From Actinomycetes bacterium (GTDB lineage Bacteria > Actinomycetota > Thermoleophilia > Gaiellales > Gaiellaceae): a stretch of 64,000 nucleotides of DNA. The notes under the pieces were generated by a model that searched no databases, had not been told where the DNA came from, and saw nothing but the letters and a program-made list of their open reading frames with translations. The translations under genes and the position numbers were made by a program. The stretch's first letter is position 1. Each line of letters begins with the position of its first letter. Location: contig JAPOVR010000087.1 in NCBI GenBank assembly GCA_026708005.1, forward strand, positions 16,989 through 80,988, read 5' to 3'. This document shows positions 28,533-38,050 of the stretch, one piece after another.

Positions 28533-29269
28533 TGGCGCCGGGACAGAGCGCTCGGCGCCTTGACGATCCCGATCTGATCCGCCAGGAGTATGAGCGCCCC
28601 AAGCGCTTGGCGGAGCGTATGCGGGTCACCCGCCAGGAGACAGACGGCGGGAGCCCAGTCCAGGCTGTGATCGACGCGGTGCTCGAGCGAGCTCCCCGCA
28701 CGGTGCTCGACATCGGCTGTGGGAACGGGGCGCTTGCTGCGGAGCTCGCGGTGTCCGGCCCGACCGTCGTCGCCGTTGACCTCAGCGAGGCCATGGTGAG
28801 CCTCGCGCGGACCCGGGGTGTCGACGCACGGGTTGCGGACATTCAGGATCTTCCGTTCCCCGCAGCCTCGTTTGACTGCGTCGTCGCGGCCTGGATGCTC
28901 TACCACGCTTCCGACCTTGACCGCGCGATCGCCGAGACCACGCGCGTGCTCACCCCGACCGGCCGCCTCGTGACTGGCACACTCAGCAGCCGACACATGC
29001 AGGAGCTGTGGGATGCCATGGACTTTCCTCCAGCGGCTCCTATCACGTTCTCGACCGAGAACGGACATACCGTGCTCGCGCCGCACTTCGACACGGTGAC
29101 CCAGCGGCGGATCGAGGGAAAGGTCTCGTTCGCAACGCGTGAGGAAGTGCGCGACTACGTTGCCTCGACCATCCGTCGCGCCCACCTCGTCGAGTGCGTC
29201 CCAGCCGAGCTTGGCGCTATGTCCGCGGTAAGCCGTCACTCGGTGTTCACGTGTGACGGCCCGCGATGA
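28532..29269 (+). CDS. Class I SAM-dependent methyltransferase in the deo operon
   Basis: 245 residues with a Methyltransf_11-type Rossmann fold: motif I TVLDIGCGNGALA, acidic residue in VVAVDLSEAM, DIQDLPFPAASFDCVV and a conserved AAWMLYHASDLDRA segment. It overlaps deoB by 1 nt and deoA by 4 nt, so it is translated with them. Substrate unknown; small-molecule methylation is more likely than nucleic acid. Confidence 0.88.
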   Translation: MAPGQSARRLDDPDLIRQEYERPKRLAERMRVTRQETDGGSPVQAVIDAVLERAPRTVLDIGCGNGALAAELAVSGPTVVAVDLSEAMVSLARTRGVDARVADIQDLPFPAASFDCVVAAWMLYHASDLDRAIAETTRVLTPTGRLVTGTLSSRHMQELWDAMDFPPAAPITFSTENGHTVLAPHFDTVTQRRIEGKVSFATREEVRDYVASTIRRAHLVECVPAELGAMSAVSRHSVFTCDGPR

Positions 29270-30564
29270 TCCGAGTTCCCGAGCTCATCCGGCGCAAACG
29301 GGAGGGGGAGGAGCTGGGCTCCGAGGAGATCTTCGAGCTCATCCTGGCACACGCGCGCGACGAGATTCCCGACTACCAGCTGGCCGCGTTCCTGATGGCG
29401 GTGCTCTTTCGCGGTCTCTCCCGCGCGGAGACCGCAGCGCTAACTGATGCGATGGTCGCAAGCGGCGCGACCGTCGATCTCACCGGGTTAGGGCGTCCTG
29501 CCGTCGACAAGCACTCCACGGGGGGCGTCGGCGACAAGACGTCGATCGCGCTCGGCCCCGTCGTCGCCGCGTGCGGTGCACCGTTTGCGAAGATGAGCGG
29601 CCGTGGGCTGGGCCATACCGGCGGCACGCTCGACAAGCTGGAGGCCATTCCGGGATTCACCGTCACGCTGGCTCGCAGCGAGTTCGTCTCGCAGGTCTCG
29701 GACATCGGTGTCGCGATCGTTGGACAGACACCCGATCTCGTGCCGGCGGACGCCCGCCTCTACGCGCTGCGAGACGTGACCGCAACGGTCGAGAGCACCT
29801 CGCTGATCGCCGCCAGCATCATGTCGAAGAAGATCGCTGCAGGAGCAAGCACGATCCTCCTCGATGTCAAGGTTGGCGCTGGCGCGTTCATGCGCACCGT
29901 CGAGAATGCCCGTGAGCTGGCAGAGACCATGCTGGACCTCGGCACCCGTGCGGGGCGCTCCGTCGCCTGCGCCCTTACCACCATGGAGCAGCCGTTGGGG
30001 CGGGCTGTTGGCAACGCGCTCGAGATCCGCGAGGTCATCGACACGCTGTCCGGTGAGGGGCCGACCGACCTCATCGAGCTTGTCCTCTCCTGTGCAGCCC
30101 ACCTGCTCGCGATGTCAGGCCTCGCCGCCTCCGTCGAGGAGGGTCGTGAGCGCGCTCTCGCAGCGGTCTCGAGCGGCGAGGCCCTTCGCCTCTACGAGAC
30201 GTGGATTGCCCGCCAAGGCGGAGACCCGTCCCCCGATGTGCTCCCCGAAGCTCCCGTGCGGCGCCTCGTCGCTGCTCCAGCAGGCGGCTACGTCGCCTCG
30301 CTCGATGCGCTCGCGATAGGGGAGGCCTCCGTGCGGCTCGGCGCCGGGCGGCTCGCCAAGGATGACCCGATCGATCACGCTACCGGCATCGTCTGCCTGC
30401 GCAAGCACGGCGACCCGGTCGAGCTCGGCGAGCCGCTTGCAGAGGTGCACGCGCGCGACAAGTCGGCGGCCGAGGAGGCGCAGCGCGCGGTCGCCTGCGC
30501 CTACCGGCTGCAGGACGACCGGCCGGCGCCGCAGCCGCTCACACTACAGGTGCTCAGTGGGTGA
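29266..30564 (+). CDS. deoA: Thymidine / pyrimidine-nucleoside phosphorylase
   Basis: Phosphorolysis of thymidine or uridine to base and (deoxy)ribose-1-phosphate, the substrate of DeoB. The 432-residue protein has the phosphate site DKHSTGGVGDKTS, the family signature KMSGRGLGHTGGTLDKLE, and ESTSLIAASIMSKK. Length and sequence fit both DeoA and the broader Pdp enzyme. It starts inside the methyltransferase stop (ATGA). Confidence 0.95.
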   Translation: MIRVPELIRRKREGEELGSEEIFELILAHARDEIPDYQLAAFLMAVLFRGLSRAETAALTDAMVASGATVDLTGLGRPAVDKHSTGGVGDKTSIALGPVVAACGAPFAKMSGRGLGHTGGTLDKLEAIPGFTVTLARSEFVSQVSDIGVAIVGQTPDLVPADARLYALRDVTATVESTSLIAASIMSKKIAAGASTILLDVKVGAGAFMRTVENARELAETMLDLGTRAGRSVACALTTMEQPLGRAVGNALEIREVIDTLSGEGPTDLIELVLSCAAHLLAMSGLAASVEEGRERALAAVSSGEALRLYETWIARQGGDPSPDVLPEAPVRRLVAAPAGGYVASLDALAIGEASVRLGAGRLAKDDPIDHATGIVCLRKHGDPVELGEPLAEVHARDKSAAEEAQRAVACAYRLQDDRPAPQPLTLQVLSG

Positions 30565-30632
30565 GCAGCCGGGCCTGCGCGAAGCTCGCGGCCGCGTGCG
30601 GCCGGCTTCGCCACAGGCTGGAGATCCGGCTC

Positions 30633-31460
30633 ATGCCTGAGCTGCCCGAGGTCGAGACGATCCGCCGTCGGCTGGAGCCGGCCCTGACCGGCCGCCGGAT
30701 CGCAGCAGCCTCCATCTGCGACGCTCGGCTCACGCGCCCGGAACCGCCAGCTGCGGTGGCGTCAGCCTTGGTGGGGAAGCGTGTGGCAGGCCTGGCACGC
30801 CGTGGGAAGTACCTCGTGCTCGAGCTGGGCGACGCCGCGCTCGCGATGCATCTCCGGATGACCGGCTCGTTCGCGCTGCTCGGCAGCAACACCGGCGAAG
30901 ACCCGTCACACGCTCGGGCAACGCTCGTACTCGATGACGGCCCTCGAGTCGTCTACCGCGACGTGCGGCGGTTTGGGACGTGGCTGCTTGGGGGCCCTCC
31001 GGAGGTGGCCCGCTATCTCGATGAGCGGCTCGGGCCAGAGCCGCTCGGAACATCCTTTACCCGCGCCTGGCTCGCTCGCTCGCTGGGCGGGCGGACAGCG
31101 CCCATTAAAGCGATACTCCTCGATCAACGGGTGGTAGCAGGTCTCGGCAACATCTACGCGGACGAGGCGCTCTGGCGGGCGAGGCTCTGTCCTCTGCAGC
31201 CCGCCGGATCGCTTGGGTCAGCGCAGGTCGGCGCGCTGCGTCGGGCGATCCGCGCAGCCCTGCGTCGCGGAATCGCCTGCCAGGGCGCCAGTTTGCGGGA
31301 CTACGTCGACCCCGGCGGTCGTCCAGGCAACATGCAGGATGAGTTCGTGGTCTACGGGCGCGCCGGCGAGCCGTGCTTGCGATGTGGATCTCCGATCGCC
31401 AAAGAGCGCGTTGCCGGCCGCGGCTCCTGCTTCTGCACAGCCTGCCAGGTCGGCGCATGA
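30633..31460 (+). CDS. mutM: Formamidopyrimidine-DNA glycosylase
   Basis: Excises 8-oxoguanine and Fapy lesions. ATG 30633 is required because the catalytic nucleophile is the N-terminal Pro of MPELPEVETI; the in-frame GTG at 30561 (overlapping the deoA stop) would bury it. The 275-residue protein has the helix-two-turn-helix and the C-terminal zinc finger CLRCGSPI...CFCTACQ. GGAG lies about 9 nt upstream. The stop overlaps the next gene as ATGA. Confidence 0.96.
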   Translation: MPELPEVETIRRRLEPALTGRRIAAASICDARLTRPEPPAAVASALVGKRVAGLARRGKYLVLELGDAALAMHLRMTGSFALLGSNTGEDPSHARATLVLDDGPRVVYRDVRRFGTWLLGGPPEVARYLDERLGPEPLGTSFTRAWLARSLGGRTAPIKAILLDQRVVAGLGNIYADEALWRARLCPLQPAGSLGSAQVGALRRAIRAALRRGIACQGASLRDYVDPGGRPGNMQDEFVVYGRAGEPCLRCGSPIAKERVAGRGSCFCTACQVGA

Positions 31461-32410
31461 CCGGGGTCTTGCCGACAGGCTTCTCCGTCGGGCACTACAC
31501 CGACCGCGTTGCCTGGACGGGCTGCACCGTCGTGCTCCCGCCCGAGGGCTCGATCGCCTCCAGCGAGGTGCGAGGCGGCGGCCCGGGCACGCGCGAGAGC
31601 GATCTCCTCTCGCCGGCGGCCGCCGTCTCGGGCGTCGACGCCGTCCTCTTGACGGGGGGCAGCGCTTTCGGGCTGGCCGCCGCCGATGGTGTCGTTGGCT
31701 GGCTCGCCGAACAGGGTCGCGGCTTTCGGACCCGTGCTGCGGCGGTTCCGTTGGTCGCGGCAGCGGTTGTCTACGACCTGGCCCTCGGTCGGTCCGATGT
31801 CCGCCCGGATGCGACGGCTGGGCATGCCGCATGCGGCTCCGCGTCCGCCGAGCCCGAGCAGGGCTCCGTCGGGGCCGGTACAGGCTGCACGGTCGGCAAG
31901 ATCCTCGGGCCTTCGAGCTCGACGAAGGGCGGGCTCGCCATCGCATCCACGCAGCTTGCGGGCGGTGCGACCGTGGCGAGCCTCGCCGTCACCAACGCCT
32001 TCGGTGAGGTTCTCGCCGAGAACGGCGCCGTCCTCGCGAGCGCCTGGAAGGACGGAGCGTACGTGCGAACGGTGGATGTCCTCCGATCCGGTGTCACCCA
32101 CCACCGGGCCTGGAGAGAGTCGACGACCCTCGTCTGTCTGATGACCGATGCGCGCCTGACCAAGACCGAGGCCTGGCTCGTTGCGCGCGCCTCGCACGCA
32201 GGCATCGCGCGCGCGGTCGACCCGGCGGCAACCTCTGTGGACGGCGATACCGCCTACTGCCTGGCCGCCGGCGACCAGCCCGCCGATCCACTCGCCGTCG
32301 CTGCGGTCGCAGCTGACGTCACCGCGCAGGCAATCCGAGCAGCCGTCCGCTGTGCGAGCCCTGCACCTGCCTGTCCGACGGCCGCCGACCGGGTGGACGC
32401 AGGAAGCTGA
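31457..32410 (+). CDS. P1-family (DmpA-like) Ntn hydrolase / aminopeptidase
   Basis: 317 residues. The family self-cleaves to expose a Thr or Ser nucleophile. Visible blocks are FSVGHYTD, EVRGGGPGTRESDLL, LLTGGSAFGLAAADGV, GAGTGCTVGK, LAVTNAFGEVL, and the processing site RESTTLVCLMTDA, where most relatives read NTTL. SVDGDTAYCLAAGD follows. Here Ser replaces the Asn before the nucleophile. Coupled to mutM by ATGA. Substrate unknown; family members remove D- or beta-amino acids, or are uncharacterised. Confidence 0.88.
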   Translation: MTGVLPTGFSVGHYTDRVAWTGCTVVLPPEGSIASSEVRGGGPGTRESDLLSPAAAVSGVDAVLLTGGSAFGLAAADGVVGWLAEQGRGFRTRAAAVPLVAAAVVYDLALGRSDVRPDATAGHAACGSASAEPEQGSVGAGTGCTVGKILGPSSSTKGGLAIASTQLAGGATVASLAVTNAFGEVLAENGAVLASAWKDGAYVRTVDVLRSGVTHHRAWRESTTLVCLMTDARLTKTEAWLVARASHAGIARAVDPAATSVDGDTAYCLAAGDQPADPLAVAAVAADVTAQAIRAAVRCASPAPACPTAADRVDAGS

Positions 32411-32436
32411 GCCTGGGTTGCCGTCGCCTGTGGGTA

Positions 32437-32541
32437 TGTGACGCTTCTCTGACAGATCGTGTGAAAGTCGTGCGTAATGCTCGGCTACCCTCCCCCAGGT
32501 GGTGGGTGGGGGTGGGCCGCCCCTTCCGCCGGCTGAAGGGC
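32437..32541 (+). repeat. Intergenic G-rich element, family A copy 3
   Basis: Plus strand: GTGACGCTTCTCTGACAGATCG, written in two parts as GTGACGCTTC and TCTGACAGATCG, then 25 nt and CTACCCTCCC with TACCCT at 32486-32491. A 7-nt gap leads to GTGGTGGGTGGGGGTGGG from 32499, then a CCCTTC-N8-GAAGGG hairpin (32521-32540). It sits between the 3' ends of the P1 peptidase and glutaredoxin genes. Confidence 0.75.
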
Positions 32542-32645
32542 GCGGCAGCGCGGGGCTGCCTCCGGAGAGGGCTTGACCTTCCCATCCTCCGGCTGCTGCC
32601 ACAACGGCCGTGACCGCCACTCAGCGAGAGCAGCCCGTCTGGGCG

Positions 32646-32912
32646 CTACGCCGAGCGGGTCGGAGCAACGAGCTCGTCAAGCTCGCCCCGCTGCGCGAGG
32701 AGCACGAGCTCCATATACCCGCCCACAGGCTCACCGCTGATCAGAATCTGGGGAACGGTGAAGCTGCCTGTGAGCTTCTGAAGCCGCTCACGAAAGTGGG
32801 GGTCATCACCGACGCCGACCTCCTCGTAGTCGAGGCCATGCTCGTCGAGCAGCCGCTTGGCCGCCCGGCAGTAGCCGCACCAAGCCGCCGTGTAGATCGT
32901 GATCTTCTGCAC
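32646..32912 (-). CDS. Glutaredoxin
   Basis: Small thiol-disulfide oxidoreductase of 88 residues with the redox centre TIYTAAWCGYCRAAK, the cis-Pro segment TVPQILISGEPVGG and a final helix. The CGYC pair differs from CPYC of classical Grx and resembles mycoredoxin/Grx3-like proteins. GTG 32912 gives the standard N terminus (VQKITIYT); a TTG at 32975 would add 21 residues. Convergent with the P1 peptidase, divergent from recO. Confidence 0.88.
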   Translation of the reverse strand: MQKITIYTAAWCGYCRAAKRLLDEHGLDYEEVGVGDDPHFRERLQKLTGSFTVPQILISGEPVGGYMELVLLAQRGELDELVAPTRSA

Positions 32913-32998
32913 CTCGATTGCGCAAACGTCGATCGCCGAGCCGACATTCCGCCATTGCCAAGCGGTGCCTGCCAAGCGGGGCTCGCCGTGCGCCTGCC

Positions 32999-33004
32999 TA
33001 GACT
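32999..33004 (+). promoter_or_regulatory. -10 box (TAGACT) of recO
   Basis: TAGACT is 6 nt before GTG 33011, a leaderless start for recO. Confidence 0.6.
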
Positions 33005-33010
33005 CTCACT

Positions 33011-33754
33011 GTGCCAGTCAGAAGCCTCTCCACGGAGGCTGTCATCCTCCGAGCACTACGCTATGGCGAGGCTGATCTCATCCTCCACGTGTTTACGCTT
33101 GAGCGCGGCCGTATGGGGGCGATCGCGAAAGGTGCCCGGCGCACTCAGTCGCGGTTCGGTGCGCGAATCGAGCCGTTCAGCCACGCTGAGCTTCGGCTCC
33201 ATCTGGGTCGCGGCGACTTGGCGACCCTCACCGGTGTCGAGTTGCTCCGCTCGCACGAACGCCTCCGCGGGAGCTACGGCTGCATGGCGACAGCTCAGGT
33301 TGCAGCCGAGTCCGTCCTGCGGATGTTCCTGGAGGGAGATGCAAGCCCTCGGGCCTTCGAAGCGCTCGTCCGCTTCCTCGACGTGCTCGAGGAGGCAGGA
33401 GCAGCGGCCGATGGGCCAGCGACCGATCCTCTCGTGCTCTCATTCGGTCTCAAGCTCCTCTGGGTCGCCGGCTTCCTGCCACACCTCGACGGATGCGCCT
33501 CGTGCGGGGCGCCGGAGCCGCTCGAGGCCTTCTCGGTATCCGCCGGTGGCGGGGTGTGCAGTGCCTGCCAAAACGGCGCGCAACCTCTCTCCGCCGCCGC
33601 GATCGACGGGATGCTCAGCCTGCTACGCCGCCCCCTAGCAGAGGCGCGAGCTGTCGGGCTGACGAGCTCGACCGTGCGCGAGATTCTCTGGGTCGTGGAG
33701 CAGATCCACAGCTACCACTGCGGCTTTCGGCTGCGCACGCTGGCGCAACGGTGA
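33011..33754 (+). CDS. recO: DNA repair protein RecO
   Basis: Loads RecA on SSB-coated DNA with RecR. The 247-residue protein has an N-terminal OB fold ([23 protein letters not shown]), a helical domain, and the zinc finger CASCGAPE...CSAC seen in Gram-positive RecO. GTG start set by the promoter. recO directly upstream of glyQ-glyS is a common arrangement. Confidence 0.94.
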   Translation: MPVRSLSTEAVILRALRYGEADLILHVFTLERGRMGAIAKGARRTQSRFGARIEPFSHAELRLHLGRGDLATLTGVELLRSHERLRGSYGCMATAQVAAESVLRMFLEGDASPRAFEALVRFLDVLEEAGAAADGPATDPLVLSFGLKLLWVAGFLPHLDGCASCGAPEPLEAFSVSAGGGVCSACQNGAQPLSAAAIDGMLSLLRRPLAEARAVGLTSSTVREILWVVEQIHSYHCGFRLRTLAQR

Positions 33755-33821
33755 GGATCAGGCTTCGCGATCGACGGCCCGGTTCAGGTTGGCACAGCCG
33801 ACGAGGCCGAGGATGATAGGC

Positions 33822-34697
33822 ATGGTGAGCAACACCTTCCAGGACATGATCTCGCGCCTCGAGCGCTACTGGGCCGACTACGGCTGCCTGATCATGCAGC
33901 CGTACCACACCGAGGTCGGCGCAGGCACGTTCAATCCGGCCACAGCGCTGCGCTGCCTCGGCCCGCGGCCGTGGAAGGCTGCCTATGTCGAGCCCTCGAT
34001 CCGGCCGACCGACGGACGGTACGGGGAGAACCCGTTCCGATTCCAGCACTACTTCCAGTACCAGGTTGTTCTCAAGCCGGCACCCGCTGACGTCCTCGAG
34101 CTCTACTACGGCTCGCTTGAGGCCATCGGCATCGACCTCGTCAGCCACGACGTTCGCCTCGTCGAGGACAATTGGGAGGGACCGACGCTCGGTGCGTGGG
34201 GGCTCGGGTGGGAGGTGTGGATCGACGGCATGGAGGTGACCCAGCTCACGTACTTTCAGCAGTTCGGCGGGCTCGATCTCGATCCGATTCCCGCCGAGAC
34301 CACCTACGGGCTCGAGCGCCTTGCGATGTTTCTCCAGGGCAAGCGCTCGGCGCTCGAGATTGAATGGGCGCCGGGCATCAGCTGGGGCGATGTTTATCGA
34401 GAGAACGAGCGCCAGTGGTCGGTCTACAACTTCGAGACGGCTCCGGTCGAAACCCTCACGCGCAGGTTTGCCGAGCACGAGGAGGAGTGTCGGGCCCTCA
34501 TCGAGGCACGCCTGCCCCTGCCGGCCTACGACCAGGTGCTCAAGAGCTCGCACACGTTCAACCTCCTCGACGCACGAGGAGCGATCTCCGTGACCGAGCG
34601 GGCAGCCTCCATCCTGCGCGTGCGCGATCTCGCCCGACAGGTCGCGAGCCTCTACATCGAGCTCGAGCAAGGGTCCCATGCCGACGCTGCTGTTTGA
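33822..34697 (+). CDS. glyQ: Glycyl-tRNA synthetase alpha subunit
   Basis: Catalytic subunit of the alpha2-beta2 glycyl-tRNA synthetase. The 291-residue protein has [36 protein letters not shown] and [20 protein letters not shown], all characteristic of GlyQ. ATG 33822 is 9 nt after a GAGG-type ribosome site; ATG 33813 is three codons upstream and also possible. It overlaps glyS by 20 nt. Confidence 0.97.
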   Translation: MVSNTFQDMISRLERYWADYGCLIMQPYHTEVGAGTFNPATALRCLGPRPWKAAYVEPSIRPTDGRYGENPFRFQHYFQYQVVLKPAPADVLELYYGSLEAIGIDLVSHDVRLVEDNWEGPTLGAWGLGWEVWIDGMEVTQLTYFQQFGGLDLDPIPAETTYGLERLAMFLQGKRSALEIEWAPGISWGDVYRENERQWSVYNFETAPVETLTRRFAEHEEECRALIEARLPLPAYDQVLKSSHTFNLLDARGAISVTERAASILRVRDLARQVASLYIELEQGSHADAAV

Positions 34698-36642
34698 GAT
34701 CGGCTGCGAAGAGCTGCCAGCATCGACGTGCCGCGCGGTGAGCGATCAGCTGCCCGGCCTCGTCGAGGAGCACCTCGGCGCCGCTCCGACGGAGGTGCTC
34801 GTCGGGCCGCGCCGACTGGCGGCTCTCGTCGAGCTCCCGGCCGAGGTGCAAACACCGGCGGTGACGGGGCCGCCCGAGGCGATCGCATTTGGCGGCGATG
34901 GCCAGCCGACGAAGGCGGCGCTGGGGTTCGCCCGAAAGGTCGGCGTCAATGTCGCGGCGCTCGAGCTCCATGATGGCTTCCTGACGTTCCGTCCGCCAGC
35001 CACCCCAACCGCAGCCTTTGCCGAGCAAGCTCTCCCTGCCATCATCTCGGGCATCGTCATCGAGAAGCCCATGGTCTGGGATGCAACCCGCATCGCCTTC
35101 TCGCGTCCGATCCGCTGGCTGTGCGCGAAACTCGACGAGGCCACGCTCGATGTGTCCCTTGGCGAGGTTCAGTCGGCCTCGGCGAGCTTCGGTCACCGAT
35201 TCACGTCTGGTTCGATCGAGATTGCGAGCCCACGTGCCTATACGGCGACACTTCGCACACACGACGTGGAGCCGGACGCACAGGCACGGCGAGCGCAGAT
35301 CATCCATGGACTTGACCGGCTGGGAGCGTGGCGTGATCCCGCAGGCGTGCTCGACGAGGTCGTCCACCTCGTCGAGCACGTCGTCGTGCTGGAGGGGACG
35401 TTCGACGAGAAGTACCTCGAGCTCCCCGAGCGTGTCATCGAGACAGCGATGCAGTCGCACCAACGGTACTTCCCGCTCGGTGGCAGGCGGTTCGCGTTCG
35501 TCGCTAACGGCGGCGATCCAGCTACCGTGCGCGCCGGAAACGAACGCGTCCTCGCCGGTCGTCTGGAGGATGCCGCGTTCACGTATGAGCGCGACGTGCG
35601 CGCTGGCATCGACGAGCTGGCAGCGAGGCTGGGCACGATCACGTTCGTCGCGCCGGTCGGCAGCTTCATGGCCAAGAGCGAACGGCTCGTCAAGCTCGTG
35701 AGCGAGCTCGACAGCGACGAGGATGCCCGTACTGGCGCGCGGCTCGCCAAAGCCGACCAGGCGGCTGAGCTTGTGCGCGAGTTCCCAGATCTCGAGGGGT
35801 ATATCGGAGCGCAGTACGCGCAGCGGGCCGGGTACCCCGACGCTGTCGCGACCGCCATCGACGAGCACTACCGACCCGACTCGGCAGGCGGACCGCTGCC
35901 GACCACCCCCGCCGCGCGCGCCCTTGCGGCGGCCGAGAAGATCGACAACCTCACGGTTGCCTTCGGGATCTCCCAGCGGCCGACCGGCTCGCGCGATCCC
36001 TACGGCTTGCGCCGCGCAGCGATCGGTCTGTGTCGGCTCGCGACCGAGGGCGGCCTGTCCCTCGACGTCCATGCCCTCGTCACACGGGCCTACGAGCTTC
36101 TCGCCGCCCAGCAGGCACGGCTCACCGAGGAGCAAGCTGCCGTGAGCGCCCAGGTCGTCGACTTCGTGGAGGAGCGACTCGAGACGCTGCTCGGCGTGCC
36201 GGTTGACTATGTGCGGGCCGCCCGAGCCTCGAGCGTTGGCGATCTCGGTCGCAAAGCGAGCCTGGCTCGAACGCTCGCCGATCTTGAGCCGGCGCGCCTC
36301 GAGCGGCTGCACACGGTCTACGTGCGAGCCGACCGCATCGTCTCGAAGGCCGGCAGCGACGATCTGCTGCCGCCGCTACGCACCGAGCTCCTGTCGGAAG
36401 CGGCCGAGCTGGCGGTTGCAGAGGCACATGCCGAGATCGTGCGAGACCTGGCCGACGTCACAGACTTCGAGGCCGCTGTCGCGGCGGTGGAGGGTCTCGC
36501 CGAGCCGCTTGAGCGGTTCTTCGACGAGGTGCTGGTTATGGACGAGAACAGCGCCGTCCGCCTGAACCGGCTGCGGCTGCTCGCCGATCTGCGCGGGACG
36601 GTCCGAACGGCCCTCGGCGACCTGGCCGAGATCCCCCTCTAA
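34678..36642 (+). CDS. glyS: Glycyl-tRNA synthetase beta subunit
   Basis: tRNA-binding subunit, 654 residues. It starts with [13 protein letters not shown], has the [14 protein letters not shown] and SHQRYFPL blocks and the HD-like domain, and ends in a DALR-type anticodon-binding region ([19 protein letters not shown]). A separate beta subunit is unusual for Actinomycetota, whose better-known members use a single-chain enzyme. Stop and next start overlap (TAATG). Confidence 0.97.
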   Translation: MPTLLFEIGCEELPASTCRAVSDQLPGLVEEHLGAAPTEVLVGPRRLAALVELPAEVQTPAVTGPPEAIAFGGDGQPTKAALGFARKVGVNVAALELHDGFLTFRPPATPTAAFAEQALPAIISGIVIEKPMVWDATRIAFSRPIRWLCAKLDEATLDVSLGEVQSASASFGHRFTSGSIEIASPRAYTATLRTHDVEPDAQARRAQIIHGLDRLGAWRDPAGVLDEVVHLVEHVVVLEGTFDEKYLELPERVIETAMQSHQRYFPLGGRRFAFVANGGDPATVRAGNERVLAGRLEDAAFTYERDVRAGIDELAARLGTITFVAPVGSFMAKSERLVKLVSELDSDEDARTGARLAKADQAAELVREFPDLEGYIGAQYAQRAGYPDAVATAIDEHYRPDSAGGPLPTTPAARALAAAEKIDNLTVAFGISQRPTGSRDPYGLRRAAIGLCRLATEGGLSLDVHALVTRAYELLAAQQARLTEEQAAVSAQVVDFVEERLETLLGVPVDYVRAARASSVGDLGRKASLARTLADLEPARLERLHTVYVRADRIVSKAGSDDLLPPLRTELLSEAAELAVAEAHAEIVRDLADVTDFEAAVAAVEGLAEPLERFFDEVLVMDENSAVRLNRLRLLADLRGTVRTALGDLAEIPL

Positions 36643-37496
36643 TGGCTTCCGAGCCAGCCGTCGACCTGCACGTCATCTCGGATGCAACGGGGGAAACGGC
36701 GACGCGGGTCGTTGAGGCGGTGGAGAGGCAGTTCCCCAGCCTCGGCATCGAGGTCATCCGACATCCCCGCATCTCGAGCATCGAGGACGTCCAGCTCGCT
36801 GCGCTCCGCGCGCGCGGCCGGCCCGCGGTGCTCGTGTACACGCTCGTCGACTCCGACTATCGGGCCGCGATGCGCAGCGCCTGCAAGCGCTACCGCCTCC
36901 ACTACTGCGATCTCCTGAGAGGCCCCATGGAGTCGGTCGCGCGGGTGTCGGGGCTTCAGGCCAAGATGGAGCCAGGCCCGCAGTTTGCGCTCGACTCGAC
37001 GTACTTCCAGCGTGTCGAGGCAATCGAGTTTGCCGTCCAGGCCGACGATGGTGTCGGCCCGAGCCGGCTGCTTCAGGCAGACGTGGTTCTGGTCGGCGTA
37101 TCACGGACATCGAAAACCCCGCTCTCCATCTACCTCGGGTACCGTGGCTACAAGGCTGCCAACGTCCCTATCGTGAAGGGAATCGAGCCACCCGAGCAGC
37201 TCTGGCAGGTCGAGCCCGCGCGGGTGATTGGCCTCACCCTCGAGGCTGAGCGGCTCGCCGAGATCCGCCAGCGCCGAGCCGCCGTGATGGGCGGCGCACA
37301 CCGGGACTACGCGTCGTTGAGCGAGATCTACGAGGAGCTCGAGTACGCAGACGCTATCCACCGCCGGCTGGGGTGTCCAGTCATCGAGGTGTCGGAGCTT
37401 GCAATCGAGGAGACGGCGCACCGGATCGCCCTGATCGTCGAGCGCCGGGTCGAGGAGAGCCGCGAGAACGCGCGGCCCCAGCCGATCAAACGCTGA
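36642..37496 (+). CDS. ppsR: Pyruvate, phosphate dikinase regulatory protein (PDRP)
   Basis: A bifunctional kinase/pyrophosphorylase (DUF299) that inactivates PPDK by ADP-dependent Thr phosphorylation and reverses it with Pi. The 284-residue protein shows LHVISDATGETATRV, the P-loop GVSRTSKTPLSIYLG and GYKAANVPIVKGI. Its presumed target, ppdK, lies 1.5 kb downstream and retains the Thr-Ser-His target triplet. It overlaps glyS by 1 nt. Confidence 0.95.
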   Translation: MASEPAVDLHVISDATGETATRVVEAVERQFPSLGIEVIRHPRISSIEDVQLAALRARGRPAVLVYTLVDSDYRAAMRSACKRYRLHYCDLLRGPMESVARVSGLQAKMEPGPQFALDSTYFQRVEAIEFAVQADDGVGPSRLLQADVVLVGVSRTSKTPLSIYLGYRGYKAANVPIVKGIEPPEQLWQVEPARVIGLTLEAERLAEIRQRRAAVMGGAHRDYASLSEIYEELEYADAIHRRLGCPVIEVSELAIEETAHRIALIVERRVEESRENARPQPIKR

Positions 37497-37532
37497 CCGG
37501 GGCCACCAGCGAATGACCGCGGTAGCCGACCG

Positions 37533-37718
37533 ATGATCGTTCACCAGAAGTCGCGCATCCCGTTCTACTACTGGCCGTTCTGGATGTTCTTGCTGGCGGT
37601 CGGTCTCATCGTGTTCTACGGCATCTTCACGCCGGCCTGGATACTCATCCGGTTTGCGGGCTGGGCGGGAGAGACGGTGCTGAGCCGCCAGGCTGGATCC
37701 CGGTCAGCCTCGGCGTAG
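37533..37718 (+). CDS. Small single-pass membrane protein
   Basis: 61 residues: a short basic/aromatic head (HQKSRIPFYYWPFW), one hydrophobic segment (about residues 14-43) and a polar Ser/Arg tail. It follows ppsR by 36 nt on the same strand. No family recognised. A -10-like TAGCCG lies only 4 nt before the ATG, too close for the usual leaderless spacing, so read-through from ppsR is more likely. Confidence 0.6.
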   Translation: MIVHQKSRIPFYYWPFWMFLLAVGLIVFYGIFTPAWILIRFAGWAGETVLSRQAGSRSASA

Positions 37719-38050
37719 AGCAGCACGAGCGCACAACCGGACACGGAACGCGCCCGACCCGGCTGGAGGGACGGCCCCGGCAGGGCAGTCGACTATCGCT
37801 GGAGGCCGGCACTCGACCCGGCTGGAGACAAGCGCTCCAGCGGGGCAGCCAGCCACGGCCGAAGAGCGGCGCCGGAGCTAGGAGCACGAGAGCCAGGCGC
37901 CAGAGCGGCACGAGGTCGTTGCAGCTTCGTGACGCGGGGCGGCAGCTTCGCCTGTGCCGCTGGGGCACCCCATCCCACCACCCACTGTCGACGCTAGCTG
38001 CCGAAGACGTGCGAGACTGCCGCGAATGCGCCGAACCGGGCGCTCTCGTG
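37719..38050. other. Spacer with family B element
   Basis: About 330 bases between convergent genes. It holds two imperfect copies of CGACCCGGCTGGAG (near 37756 and 37814) and a family B element at 37960-37996. No gene supported. Confidence 0.5.
37960..37996 (-). repeat. Intergenic G-rich element, family B copy 1
   Basis: Minus strand: TAGCGT (37996-37991), 9 nt, GTGGTGGGATGGGG from 37981, then the hairpin GGGG-TG-CCCC (37971-37962). It diverges more than copies 2 and 3 but keeps the spacing and hairpin. Confidence 0.6.

Noticed and set aside
30561..30632. MutM start at GTG 30561
   Set aside because: It would place 24 residues before the catalytic N-terminal Pro, which must be exposed after Met removal.
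33815..33820. TAGGCA as a leaderless -10 for glyQ
   Set aside because: The next in-frame start codons are only 1 and 4 nt downstream, too close; a ribosome site upstream of ATG 33822 explains the start better.
34558..36312. 584-residue minus-strand open frame inside glyS
   Set aside because: Shadow of glyS; no recognisable domain.
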